Shown here: piece by piece, positions 9,401-18,599 of the stretch
Layout: each line of letters starts with the position of its first letter
Numbering within the stretch: the stretch's first letter is position 1
The notes under the pieces: model-generated
Database searches by the model: none
What the model saw: only the letters and a program-made list of their open reading frames with translations
Told to the model about the DNA's origin: nothing
Assembly: GCA_030704615.1 (NCBI GenBank)
Contig: JAKLZA010000295.1
Coordinates: 1-47,000, forward strand
DNA length: 47,000 nt
DNA from: Takakia lepidozioides
Taxonomy: Eukaryota; Streptophyta; Takakiopsida; Takakiales; Takakiaceae
Direction of reading: 5' to 3'
Translations under genes and position numbers: made by a program

Positions 9401-9712
9401 CGTGTTATTTTGAGGGTTCGAGAGGTCTTGCCCTCAGGCGTCTTGGTCTTGGAGGGTCGGGATGGCATAACTTGGAAGGACCATGTGCGTAATTGTGCGC
9501 CATGTCACCTTCCGAATGTCGATGGCAGGATTGACCCAAACCTGGCAGTGGTATCTGCAGGTTTGAGGTGCATGTTGTGTGGGTCTGCTAAAGGGGCAGC
9601 CACCATGCTGGTGTGTGATCGATGCTCTAGAGGTTGGCATATGGGATGCTTGACTCCACCTCTTGAGATGGTTCCGGATGGGGATTGGTTATATCCACAT
9701 TGCATTGGATAG
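9401..9712 (+). CDS. Integrase C-terminal tail with PHD finger
   Basis: Same frame as integrase, separated from it only by a TGA. The first 50 codons (VILRVREVLPSGVLVLEG) complete the integrase C-terminal domain. Residues encoded from 9569 form a PHD zinc finger: CMLC, CDRC, then H and C in WHMGC, then GDW and a final HC. PHD fingers read histone H3 tails, so this module could direct integration to marked chromatin, the role chromodomains play in chromoviruses. One zinc ligand seems lost: the first Cys of the last pair is Tyr (TAT at 9692), one G-to-A step from TGT. It may therefore be non-functional in this copy. The frame ends at TAG 9710-9712. Confidence 0.8.
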   Translation, partial: RVILRVREVLPSGVLVLEGRDGITWKDHVRNCAPCHLPNVDGRIDPNLAVVSAGLRCMLCGSAKGAATMLVCDRCSRGWHMGCLTPPLEMVPDGDWLYPHCIG

Positions 9713-9972
9713 TGGGAGTGGATACAACCATGGAAGGCTAACAAGAAATGCAAGGCCCAGCTACTAGGAGACCTTGAACACACGAGGTCCTGGCTCAAGT
9801 TCACAGATTGCAAGATGGCGACTAACGATGGGGCTACTCTTGTACCCAGCCTCTTGGTCTATAAGGTTTGAGTGCAATAGGGACAGTGATAGAGGACTTA
9901 GTACGGCTGTGGCTATTACATCTTGTAGCTATCTGGAGTTAGAGGGACCTATCCACCAGCTAGGGGGGCGAT
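9713..9972 (+). other. 3' untranslated region and polypurine tract
   Basis: There is no coding sequence. The stretch ends in CTAGGGGGGCGA (about 9959-9971), the likely polypurine tract that primes plus-strand DNA synthesis, immediately before the TG that should open the 3' LTR. Confidence 0.55.
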
Positions 9973-10480
9973 TGTGGCACACTACTTTATTGTGCATATA
10001 TGTGTGGTGTGGTTTGGACAGCGATGTAGTTGTGTAGCGATACGTATGCGCACGACAGCTGTCAAGTTAAATAAGCACAGTGTGAAACTAGCTAGAATAA
10101 AGCTAGTTATTTGTATTTAAACTTGTGTTAAATCAGGTGTCAAGTTTAGTTTGACACCTGACCCGTCTTATCTTCACGAGAGCGGCAGTCGCGCGGCTCA
10201 TCTCTCTCGAGTTGAGCCTGCGTGACCGAGCTCCTGCATCGTTTAGGACTGAGTGTGCTTATGATGGGAGTGTAGGTTGTTGTGGGGTGGAGTCCCCATA
10301 GCTTGGGGTGCCACTGGCTCGACTTCTGTTTTAAAGAGTGATGGTTTTGGTTGTCATGTTTTATGTAAACAGTGTGTACTTAGCTTTTCTATCATTGTGG
10401 CAGACTACTTTATTGTGCATATATGTGTGGTGTGGTTTGGACAGCGATGTAGTTGTGTAGCGATACGTATGCGCACGACA
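9973..10480 (+). repeat. 3' LTR region with an 87-bp direct repeat
   Basis: LTR-like DNA begins with TGTGGCAC right after the polypurine tract. An 87-bp segment at 9971-10057 recurs at 10394-10480 with one mismatch, offset 423. Two readings fit. Either the LTR is about 422 bp (TG at 9973 to CA at 10394) followed by a truncated second LTR start, or one 508-bp LTR has matching ends (TG to CA at 10480). A polyadenylation signal AATAAA lies at 10096-10101 inside a short inverted repeat (AACTAGCT / AGCTAGTT), and a second hairpin (CAGGTGTCAA / TTGACACCTG) spans 10134-10160. No matching 5' LTR is visible in the window. Confidence 0.6.
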
Positions 10481-11100
10481 CGGCGCGCCAAATTCCCTCA
10501 CGCAGGTAATTCGCAGGCGGATGGATGGAAATCCGGGGCCGGATTTCATCCGCAAGGTTGGGCGGAGAGCGGATGGATGGAGATCCGGCGCCGAATTTCC
10601 ATCCTGCAGGTAATTCGAATCCCGGATGGATGGAAATTCGGCGCCGTATTTCCATCCAGCAGGTAAGTGGAACCCGGATGGATCGAAATCCGGCGCCGAA
10701 TTTCCATCCAGCAGGTAAGTCGGATCGCTGGCGTATGGATATTCGGCGCCGAATTTCCATTCGCCAGGTATTTCATCGCTCAGAATTACCTTCCTGCAGG
10801 TAATTCTGACCTTCATCGGTCAGAATTACCTTTCATCGATCAGAATTAAGGTAATTCTGAGCGATGAAATACCGGGTGAATGGAAATTCGGCGCCGAATA
10901 TCCATACGCCAGCGATCCGACTTACCTGTTGGATGGAAATTCGGCGCCGAATTTCCATCCATCCGGGATTCGAATTACCTGCAGGATGGAAATTCGGCGC
11001 CGGATTTCCATCCATCGGGGATTCGAATTACCTGCAGGATGGAAATGCGGCGCCGGATTTTCATCCATCCGGGATTGCACTTACCTGCTGGATGGAAATT
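10481..11100. repeat. Array of GGCGCC-centred palindromes forming a large inverted repeat
   Basis: About nine copies of a palindrome of up to 30 bp, core AATTCGGCGCCGAATT flanked by GGATGGA and its complement, spaced 55-62 bp apart and separated by CAGGTAA-type spacers. The whole array is itself a palindrome: about 10600-10792 is the reverse complement of about 10848-11045. Its centre near 10820 holds a further hairpin (AGGTAATTCTGACC and its complement, about 10798-10832). It could extrude as a cruciform. Coding frames across it are only repeat readings. Confidence 0.9.
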
Positions 11101-11780
11101 CGGCGCCGAATTTCCATCCAGGGGATGGTCTCTATCGGAGAGGTGCCGGCCTCTCCGCCGCTCTGTTGGATATTCGGTGCCGAATTTCCGTCCGGGGTTG
11201 AAATATGACGGCCAGGTGCCGACCTCTCCCTCCTCCCCGACTGCATTGGAACGGCCCCGGATTGAAATTCGGCGCCGTTTTCCCATCTGGGGAGGTTTTT
11301 ATGTCGGCCAGTTTTTGGTTTGACCCCCCGACACGACTTCCTTTGGGGGGGCCCGGATGGAAATTCGGCGCCGAATCTCCATCCAGGGGATGCTCTCTGT
11401 CGAACACGTGCCGACCTCTACGCCCGAGGCGACTTCATCCGGGCGTCCCCTGCTCGATATTCGGTGCCGAATTTCCGTCCGGGGGTTGAAATGTGACGGC
11501 CAAGTGCCGGCCTCTCCCCCCTCCCCGACTGCATCCGAACCGCCCCGGATGGAAATTCGGCGCCGTTTTTCCATCTGGGGATGTTTTTATGCCGGCCAGT
11601 TTTCAGCCTGACCCCCGACACGACTTCGTTTGGGGGGGCCCGGATGGAAATTCGGCGCCGAATCTCCATCCAGGGGATGTTCTCTGTCGCACACGCGCCG
11701 GCCTCTGCGCCCGAGGCGACTTCATCCGGGCTTCCCCTGTTGGATATTGGGTGCCGAATTTCCATTTGGGGTAGTAATAT
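11100..11780. repeat. Tandem repeat of about 265-290 bp containing GGCGCC palindromes
   Basis: A longer unit is repeated two to three times. The landmark CCATCCAGGGGATG occurs at about 11115, 11379 and 11666. Each unit contains several versions of the GGCGCC palindrome or its GGTGCC variant, plus a CTCCCCGACTGCAT-type spacer. It joins the palindrome array on its left without a gap and ends upstream of the first transposase gene. Confidence 0.85.
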
Positions 11781-12285
11781 GACGGCACGGTGCCGGCTTC
11801 TCCCCTTCAGCCGTCATCATCCGGACGGCCCCCCACTTTCTGACTGCATACCTTTGGCAGTTATTGCGCAAAGACCAGGGGCCGCATTCCGGAGACAAGG
11901 TTCATTAACACTCTGACTGTGGATTTTTGAGATAGTTGGCTCCCTGGATTTGGATCAGGCTTCGTCACTCGGACAAATCGGCATCGCATTCATTCCCATC
12001 GCTGCATCCCCTTCTACCAGGGAGCTTCCCCGCACGCCATCCTGGCAGTCTTGTGTGCACATCTCCCATGGCGGAAAACCCGAGCGCTACAGTGTACTGC
12101 CCTCCTCACGAGCATAGAGCTTCATTTCCGTGCAGAGGGGACATCTGCCGGGTGATGGAGAAATATCTGTGCGTTCGATACCACCTGAAACGGGGTCGGT
12201 TTTTTTTGGAGGAAATGAAGGACTCTAACGGCCTTGTTGTCGAGAGTATTGTTGTGCTCCACGATGATTTCGGCGATGACAGGGA

Positions 12286-13458
12286 ATGGCGAGTTCCACC
12301 ATCGGACAGCGTCATATACAAGGCTGTTGGGGACTTCATTTGCCCGCCAAATGCACCTTCTATCCTGGCGCCTTCCACGAAACAATCCGCGAATCAGAGA
12401 GTGGTTACCTCAAAGAGAGAAGTCCGCAACGAAGTAAATCCAGAGCCGAACCCATCCATGAAGACGAGCGAGAACCGGGTTGTTCACAACCTGTCCGACT
12501 CAGACGAGGTCATGGAAGTTCCGAGGTCGTCCTGGAGATCAGGCAAGTCCTCAATGGACGTCAGTGGAGGAGGGAGTTATATCCCAGCACGAGCACCGCT
12601 GTTCAATCTATTCTTGAAATTCTGCGAGGGCTTCACTTGGAGGGACACCGGTCGGAGCTGGCCGGGCTGGACTACAGCAAGTTCGCAATTAAATCGGTTA
12701 CATGCCTTCCCGCCGACGTCGACGGTAATATCTTCTTTGAGTTCCCTCCTCGGGCGGACTACTCGAGGGCGTTCGGAATGTTGACAGATATGGATAGAAA
12801 ACATGACGGTCATCCTTGGTGCGTTACCAAAACCACCAACATGAAGATGCTTGATGGTGTGCGGGTGCGCTACGTTGTTTGTGCGGGCGCGTTGCGGTGT
12901 TTCTCCCCAACTTGCTTCCACTTTAAATCCAGAGGTCACAGGAACGAGACCGATTGGACAGGCACAACTCATCAACCATTTCGAGCTCAGGAGAAGGTTC
13001 CGAACTCCACATTTAAGTGTGCACATTGCAAAGAACCACCACACTGCATGTCTGTTTGTAATGCCAAGCAGTTCTATGTGTTGCACCGTTTCCCTGACCT
13101 CATCCGAGCTTGCATACACGTTGGTTCCCATTGTCACAAATTGACGAGGGGGAACTCGCGGGAGGCTGCCCACGAGGCAGAGCAGCTCGTTCAGGAGGAG
13201 ATTAAGTTGAGACCGGGTGCCAAACCCAAACAGATACAGCTCCAAGCCGCCCATAAGATGGCATTGGCCAGAATTATGTTGGAACACGGCTCCGATAGAG
13301 TTCCTCTCGACGAGAAGGAAATGGAGGCATTGCTGGAGTCGGTGTCCCACGTATGTTCACCGAATGTCCGAAACCACATTGTCTCATGCAAAACAGAAAA
13401 TTGTGCGTGGCTCGGATATGCACTCCATTCTAGAGGTGAAGTGACGATGTGGATATGA
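12286..13458 (+). CDS. MULE A: zinc-rich N-terminal/central part
   Basis: Genuine coding starts near 12560 in this frame; earlier codons are shadow of the N-terminal frame. It carries the conserved block HDGHPWCVTKT, then cysteine and histidine pairs (CFSPTCFHF, FKCAHC, CMSVC, ACIHVGSHCH) that resemble the zinc-binding DNA-recognition region ahead of MULE catalytic domains. The motif VSHVCSPNVRNHIVSC is identical or near identical in copy B. The frame ends at a TGA that cuts it from the catalytic domain. Confidence 0.75.
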   Translation: MASSTIGQRHIQGCWGLHLPAKCTFYPGAFHETIRESESGYLKERSPQRSKSRAEPIHEDEREPGCSQPVRLRRGHGSSEVVLEIRQVLNGRQWRRELYPSTSTAVQSILEILRGLHLEGHRSELAGLDYSKFAIKSVTCLPADVDGNIFFEFPPRADYSRAFGMLTDMDRKHDGHPWCVTKTTNMKMLDGVRVRYVVCAGALRCFSPTCFHFKSRGHRNETDWTGTTHQPFRAQEKVPNSTFKCAHCKEPPHCMSVCNAKQFYVLHRFPDLIRACIHVGSHCHKLTRGNSREAAHEAEQLVQEEIKLRPGAKPKQIQLQAAHKMALARIMLEHGSDRVPLDEKEMEALLESVSHVCSPNVRNHIVSCKTENCAWLGYALHSRGEVTMWI

Positions 13459-14150
13459 CTACATTCATGGAAATGGTTCCAAGACAAGGGACTGAGGCAG
13501 ATCGTTGTTTCGTATTCAAAATGTCCACGTGTGGACCTGGCAGCGGCGTCGAACTGGTCGACAGGATGACGAGTGGGAACTTGTCAAACAGTTGGGTCAT
13601 GTTTGACCATATCAAGCGAATTACAAATCACCAGTGGGTGACAATGGGTGCACATGTCTACGACACCCACTGCAGGATGCTAATGACAATTGCTATTTGT
13701 GAGATGAAAGGAGATGACACACAATTGGAGATGCTTCTTTGGCAGGGAATAAACGAACAGATGGCCAAGGCGGGATTGCCCCCTCCGAATTTCCGTGGTT
13801 TCATGGCGGACAACGCACAAGCAAATTGGGCTGCCATCCAAAGGGTGTACGGGCAAGACCCCAATGTTCCCATGGAAGGCAAGGAGAGATCTTGTGGGTT
13901 CCATTTTCTGCAGAGCCTTTCGCAGTACACAACCAGGCTCGTGGCGCCAGATTTCAGAGAGGAGCACCGTTCCATGTGCCTTGCGTGGAAGCGCGCTCCC
14001 ACCTTGGATGATGCAGAGACACAGTTTGCATGCATACGGGCTTGGTGGACATCGTCAGGTGCTGTAAGGAAATCAGACGAGGGAGCAATGGTCAGTTGGC
14101 TGGCATGGTGGCATTATCGTTTCCTCCAGTTCGGCGACTATATGCGGGAG
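13449..14150 (+). CDS. MULE A: DDE catalytic domain exon
   Basis: Holds the transposase catalytic core up to the GT donor at 14151. Visible elements are MFDHIKRI, the HVYDTHCRMLMTIAICEM strand, the second aspartate in FMADNAQANW, the C-X2-H signature CGFHF and a Trp-rich helical segment (WLAWWHYRF) before the exon end at YMRE. The catalytic Glu cannot be assigned with certainty. Compared with copy B the exon is intact. Confidence 0.8.
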
Positions 14151-14235
14151 GTGAGTTGCACGAATTCGCGTCCCGTTGAATATATTCTTGGCCATATTTG
14201 TAACTTGCTTGTAACCTCAACATGTGCTTGTGCAG
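14151..14235 (+). other. Intron of MULE A
   Basis: An 85-bp GT-AG intron (GTGAGT at the donor, TGTGCAG at the acceptor). Removing it joins YMRE to EMCLDSDTDMPTTNM in frame. Copy B has an 86-bp intron at exactly the same codon boundary, which strongly supports both. Confidence 0.85.
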
Positions 14236-15652
14236 GAAATGTGTCTCGACTCCGACACCGACATGCCCACGACAAACATGGCCGAATCAGTGCACTCTTC
14301 CTGGCGTGCCTCCTCTGCAGCGCATCTGGTGGACATCCTCACTGTCACAACGGAGGACATTGTGAGGTCAATTATGCAGCAATGCAGGTACAACGAGTTC
14401 TTGAAAGGGAAATAGTGGGGCTTGGGGCCGGACAGGCAGGAAATGCTGATGCGGACCGCCTCTAGATCGAAGAATCCTCGGAAGTGGGCGGCGGCCTTGC
14501 GAGAGGGCCTTCGGGACACGCCATTGCTGCGAAGAGGCCAACATTTGGAAGGAGATGTTCATACCCGTCCAGTGAGACGAAGACTTGACGAGGCACCTGG
14601 CGGAGAAGAGGATTCATGGCGAGCTGACAAGAATATTCGCACGCTCCCTCGTGGTCCGGTGATGTTGCCCGAGGAGGTCTCGTCGAGCACCGCAAGTCCT
14701 GCACGTTCAAGATCGCCATCTCCTTTGAGCACAGGGCGCGTGCCCCGGCAACATAACGAGCCATCTGTAGTAAAGCAATACAACATTCCCATTGTGGAGA
14801 CAAGAGTGTCGGAGTCACAGTGGAGAATTGCGAGGACATTGCCGGCATTTCGAGGGAAGTGCTGCGCCATCCGGGTGGATACGAGAGCACGTTGTGGTGA
14901 GATGATTCGGAGGAACCCACACGGTGCTGTACCTGCACCTTGTTTCAGCGGCAGATTTTTGACTCCCACATTTGCTCACGCCACAACGCAGACATTTTGG
15001 TTCTGTAGGCACGACATAATGACCTGTGTATTTGGCAAGCCCAAGTACGGGATTCAGGGAATGCCAGAGCCTCCGGGCGTCTGGCCTGTTGCACCGGATT
15101 GCAGCCTCTCTCAGAATGAGGCGGATGCTCTATCTGCAGCAGGATTTTGAATGGTGCAACGCACAGACATCCCGGCCCACGCATTTCCGGTTCCTCAGAC
15201 CCAGCCATTGCAGACTGCTCGGTCCAGTAGAGACGGATTGGACAATTCTGCACATCCACAATGCGATTCGGAAGAGTGAAGAGACGACACCCTCCCAACA
15301 AGTTGAATGAGACTCTGATTGCAATGCTCTTGGGATGGCTTGCACTATTCAGAGCTCCCTGGACGTACCCCCACCCGGCCTTGGGCGTGTGTATCGGATG
15401 GCAACGGCCGGCTCGGCTGTACGCGACGATGTATACACAATTACGATTGGAGTGGAGCCGACTTGCAATTGTACGGACTTCTCGTTGATGGAAGCAAAGA
15501 AGGGTTCGAAGTATTATCCGTGCAAGCATCTGTATAACATCTACCTGAAGAGGTTGAGGATGAACGTGACTATTGATGACTTTATTCATGCACCGGCGTT
15601 GAGCGTGAACGAGCTGCACAAACTCCTCCTTAGGGATTCCAGAAATCATTGA
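14236..15652 (+). CDS. MULE A: 3' exon with SWIM zinc finger
   Basis: Opens with the block that follows the MULE catalytic core (TTNMAESVHSSWRASSAAHL). A TAG at 14413-14415 interrupts it after FLKGK. The same frame then continues through an Arg-rich linker and a Cys-rich segment (GKCCAIRVD, FWFCRHDIMTC) to a TGA at 15148. The C-terminal SWIM finger (CxC ... CxH) is in another frame at 15335-15652 and ends HELHKLLL-like before the stop. SWIM fingers are common at the C-terminus of plant MULE and FAR1-type proteins. Confidence 0.7.
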
Positions 15653-15779
15653 TGGGGCAAACGGAATCCTCCATATGGATATTTTCAAATGCATTTTGCT
15701 GTATCAGACTTTTTTTGCAGTGTAATGAAAAACTCCTGGAATGAGGCAATATTCCATTCAAACTGAGATCCAACAGAAG

Positions 15780-16165
15780 CAGTTGTGGGGCCATTTCTGG
15801 AAAAATGGCGCCGAATTTCTCTTTTTGGGGCCGAAAACTGGCTAAGTCCCAACATGCACTGGTACAGTGTCTGGAAAAATGGCGCCGAATTTCTCTTTTT
15901 TGGGCCGAAAACTGGCTAAGTCCCAACATGCACTGGTACAGTGTCTGGAAAAATGGCGCCGAATTTCCCTATTTTGCGCGCCGAAAACTGGCTAAGTCCG
16001 AACATGCACTGGAAAAATGGCGCCGAATTACCTGTCATGAGGGGACCTATAGCCGCGGAATTCGGCACCATTTTTCGCCAGAGAGACCTATTACCGCGAA
16101 ATACGTCGCCGTTTTTTCAGGTTACGGACCCTATTACCGCGAAATTCGGCGCCATATTTGCACAT
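15780..16165. repeat. Tandem repeat of about 74 bp with GGCGCC core, right flank of MULE A
   Basis: Four copies of a unit starting TGGAAAAATGGCGCCGAATT at 15798, 15872, 15946 and 16010 (spacing 74, 74, 64). Each holds a second GGCCGAAAACTGGC element. Three more relaxed copies (GGCACC, CGTCGCC, GGCGCC) lie to 16160. The core matches the arrays left of MULE A but the flanking bases differ. Confidence 0.85.
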
Positions 16166-16169
16166 GTCG

Positions 16170-16680
16170 CTGGGAATTGGCATGAGCGGAAGACAAAATA
16201 TCATGAGCACAACTGTCAAAACTGCAATTTTCCCTTCAAGGGGCCGAATAATATATTTGTTTTTCCTGACACATTGCATTAAATTATTGTTTTTTTTATT
16301 GTTTTTTTATTTTCGAAATTTGTACTTCTGCTCATGAAAACCGATTGTCTTACTACTCTGCTCATGCCGCTCATGCTCATGAAATAGCAAACCTCACAAT
16401 GACCCTAGGGGTCCTGGGGGGTTGCTATTCCATGAGCTCATGAGCGGTGAGCTCATGAGCTCATGAGCGGGCATGGCTAACCCATGAGCCGCAAAGTAAC
16501 ACACTTCGAATTTCGGCAGATTTTTTTTCGGGCCAAAAACTATAAAATAATCAAAAATCGAAGATTTCCGCGCTCATGCTGGAAGCACTCCGCTCATGAG
16601 TACCAGTGTACGCTCATGACTTGGAGCCCAGGCTCATGGACCGCCAGGCTAGGTCATAGAATAACTGAATTCTGGGCAAT
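16170..16680. repeat. Cluster of GCTCATGAGC palindromes in AT-rich DNA
   Basis: More than a dozen copies or halves of the palindrome GCTCATGAGC lie between about 16178 and 16640, densest at 16431-16495 where several are back to back. A run of T-rich DNA (16270-16330) sits among them. No gene is visible. The motif is unrelated to the GGCGCC core. Confidence 0.75.
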
Positions 16681-17165
16681 AACGGCACCGAAATTATCCC
16701 AGAGGCAGAGACGCAAGCGGAATTAGGATCCGGGTTTGCAGACTCCGAAAACGCAATGGCGACCTATAACCGTGGATAGTACTATTGCAGAAGTGCAGGA
16801 TGGTTGGGTATAACGACGCCGTAATTGGGCACAGGAAAAGAAATAGCGGGCTGAAGGCTCGGGAGTGAAGCCAACAACGGTGAAAGTAATTGGGCTCCGC
16901 CAACCAAATACCCGGCTGGATCTCCGGAGTGCAGGCGATAACGGCGCCGAAATGGGCCCCGGAAACCAAATACTCGGCTCAAGCACCGGAGTGCAGCCGA
17001 TAACGGCGCCGAAATTGGGTCCGGAAACCAAATACCCGGCTGAAGGCTGGGGATTGCAACCAATAACGGCGCCGAAATTGACCTGCGGAAACAAAATTCT
17101 CGGCTGAAGCTTCCGCACTCCATGTAATAACGGCGCCGAAATTGGGCGTCGGAGAGCAAATACCC
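16680..17165. repeat. 63-65 bp tandem array with ACGGCGCCGAAATT core
   Basis: Regular units with ACGGCGCCG at 16941, 17003, 17066 and 17130, and degenerate members at 16682, 16813 and 16877 that keep the 64-bp phase. Each unit carries AAATACCCGGCTGAAGGCT-like spacer DNA. The array ends just before the short gene at 17265, so it could act as its upstream region. Confidence 0.88.
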
Positions 17166-17264
17166 GCCTTACGGTGAGGGAGGCCTTGCTCTCATTTTGC
17201 TCTTCACTCTTCTCTGTTGTGCCCATCTCCTCCCTGCTTTGAGTTCGTGCTGTGTTGTGAGGCC

Positions 17265-17552
17265 ATGTCGTGCCCGAATCACATCTATCGACGCCAGACG
17301 GGAGTCATTTTCCCGAAAGCAGACGACATCATTGTCTTCCTGGATGTTTACAGGGACGATCCTCGACTTGTCCAGCTGAGAGCAATGGAGTTTCTTGCAG
17401 GATTGCACGATTCTCCTGGACCCCGGCTAGGGAGCAGGTGGTTCCTACGCATCATGGACCTGGACTTTCCGCATGTGTGGGAGCAAACAGATCACGCACA
17501 GCGTTGCTGTATCGCTGGAATTGTTGCGAGTGGACGTATGATGAGTGCATAG
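17265..17552 (+). CDS. Unrecognised short protein
   Basis: A 95-codon frame from ATG 17265, with good protein composition: alternating hydrophobic strands (VIFPKADDIIVFLDVY), then helices (LVQLRAMEFLAGL) and a Trp-containing segment. I recognise no family. The frame stops at a TAG immediately followed by GTGAAA, so an exon junction close to this point is possible. It lies between the two convergent transposase genes and directly downstream of the 63-bp array. It may be a passenger gene or the first exon of a longer one. Confidence 0.4.
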   Translation: MSCPNHIYRRQTGVIFPKADDIIVFLDVYRDDPRLVQLRAMEFLAGLHDSPGPRLGSRWFLRIMDLDFPHVWEQTDHAQRCCIAGIVASGRMMSA

Positions 17553-17618
17553 GTGAAAACTTTACGCGTGGACGGACTGGCTCGGAAAGTGGGGACATTC
17601 TCTTCAGTTATGAGGATG

Positions 17619-17832
17619 AGGAGGAGGGGAACACAGGGCCCACTGTGAAAATGTCCTTCTACCAGGGGGCGCTATCGATAAACACGACATCCTCGTTAGT
17701 TTCAACCGGGCGACAGAAACCACTGACATTTTGTTCAAATATAGGCACCCGGTCACTGAGGAGTCCTTGAGAGGCCAGTTCGAGTTCCTTCTTCTTGGGC
17801 GAGGGGACCATAGGTCTTGCATGCTAGAGTAG
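17619..17832 (+). CDS. Possible exon continuing the short gene
   Basis: An open frame without its own ATG has coding-like content (VLLPGGAIDKHDILVSFNR, then FKYRHPVTEESLRGQFEFLL) and ends at TAG 17830-17832. It begins after an AG at the end of GAACACAG. It may be a downstream exon of the gene at 17265, but no consistent splice phase could be shown. Family unknown. Confidence 0.3.
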
Positions 17833-18490
17833 ACATGTTTCAACTCGTTGACACTCATGGCACATACATTTTCATTCAGAAATCAAGCAGCTTCCCTGTG
17901 CCATATGGGGAATATACATGCTTCGATAATCTTCTGTTAAGGTTTTTTGCAATTCACTGCCAGTATGCTGGGACGTGTCCTTTGTCGTATGGATTGCTGT
18001 TTGCACAAGGTGCAGTATGCAAATGCTGGAATGTGCAGTAGGACCCTTCCCACTGGGACACAGAACTAGCAATCTTGTAAAGGCATCACATTTGCAGAAC
18101 AGTAACAATGTATTTGTAGCAAATTGGAGTCTTCTCATAAAGGTGGACGAAAACCGGATGGGCTGCGAAATCACTACAAATTGAAGGAAGAGCAGTAACA
18201 AGGAAGCACTATGCAGTACACAGACCATAAATGGCGCTGAAATAGGCCCAATGCCCGTTAATCTCCACACAATGTATGCTTTACTCGGATCCATTTGTAG
18301 ACAACCAAAATAAAAAAAGCATGCGCATGCCATTCATGGCCAAAAACCACATTCTCATGTATTGCGGCACCAAAATTCACCTGTAGCCATGGCGATGCGG
18401 CACCACCAAGTGTATAATTCCTCACAAAAAAATAGGGTGCAAGAAGATGAATGTAATATAATTGCCACTTTCTCCTTCCCGAATGTGGAA
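17833..18490. other. Intergenic, 3' flank of MULE B
   Basis: No gene is supported. Two isolated relatives of the palindrome core occur (GGCGCTGAAAT at about 18233 and GCGGCACCAAAATT at about 18363). The rest is mixed AT-rich DNA. Confidence 0.4.
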
Positions 18491-18599
18491 TGTCAAGCAG
18501 TCCGACCAGTATCCTGCCGTAGGGCCTTGTGCAGCTCGTTGAAACTCAGTGTTGGAGCATGGATGAAGACGTCCACTGCGGATATGCAACTCATGCGCT

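Larger units (their letters stand above)
2379..10480 (+). mobile_element. Ty3/gypsy LTR retrotransposon carrying a DNA methyltransferase and a PHD finger
   Basis: The plus-strand coding order is Gag, aspartic protease, cytosine-5 DNA methyltransferase, reverse transcriptase, RNase H, integrase and PHD finger, followed by a G-rich polypurine stretch and LTR-like DNA. RT-RNase H before integrase defines Ty3/gypsy (Metaviridae). The methyltransferase between protease and RT is the exceptional part. Capture of DNA methyltransferases by retrotransposons has been reported in charophytes and in dinoflagellates (de Mendoza et al. 2018). This copy is inactive as read: it has one-base frame changes near 3900, 6218 and 8036 and in-frame stops at 6577 (TAG) and 9398 (TGA). 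No 5' LTR is visible in the window, so the start given is that of gag. Confidence 0.9.
12068..15652 (+). pseudogene. Mutator-like (MULE) transposase gene, copy A, broken
   Basis: A cut-and-paste transposase of the Mutator superfamily. In order: an N-terminal region from ATG 12068; a Cys/His-rich region at 12850-13200 (CAHC, CXXXC and similar pairs) that probably binds zinc and DNA; a DDE catalytic domain from 13500 to 14150 with the YDTH and FMADNAQANW aspartates and the MULE-typical C-X2-H motif (CGFHF); the TTNMAESVHSSW block after the intron; a second Cys-rich region at 14820-15020; and a SWIM zinc finger at 15460-15540 (CNC then PCKH). An 85-bp intron lies at 14151-14235. Damage: a frame change near 12550, another near 13400-13450, a TAG at 14413 where copy B has Gln, and a TGA at 15148 where copy B has Arg (CGA). 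A further frame change lies before 15335. Confidence 0.85.

Noticed and set aside
10481-11780. Regularly spaced repeats that look CRISPR-like
   Set aside because: Repeats are palindromic, spacers are themselves conserved, no cas genes exist, and the genome is eukaryotic.
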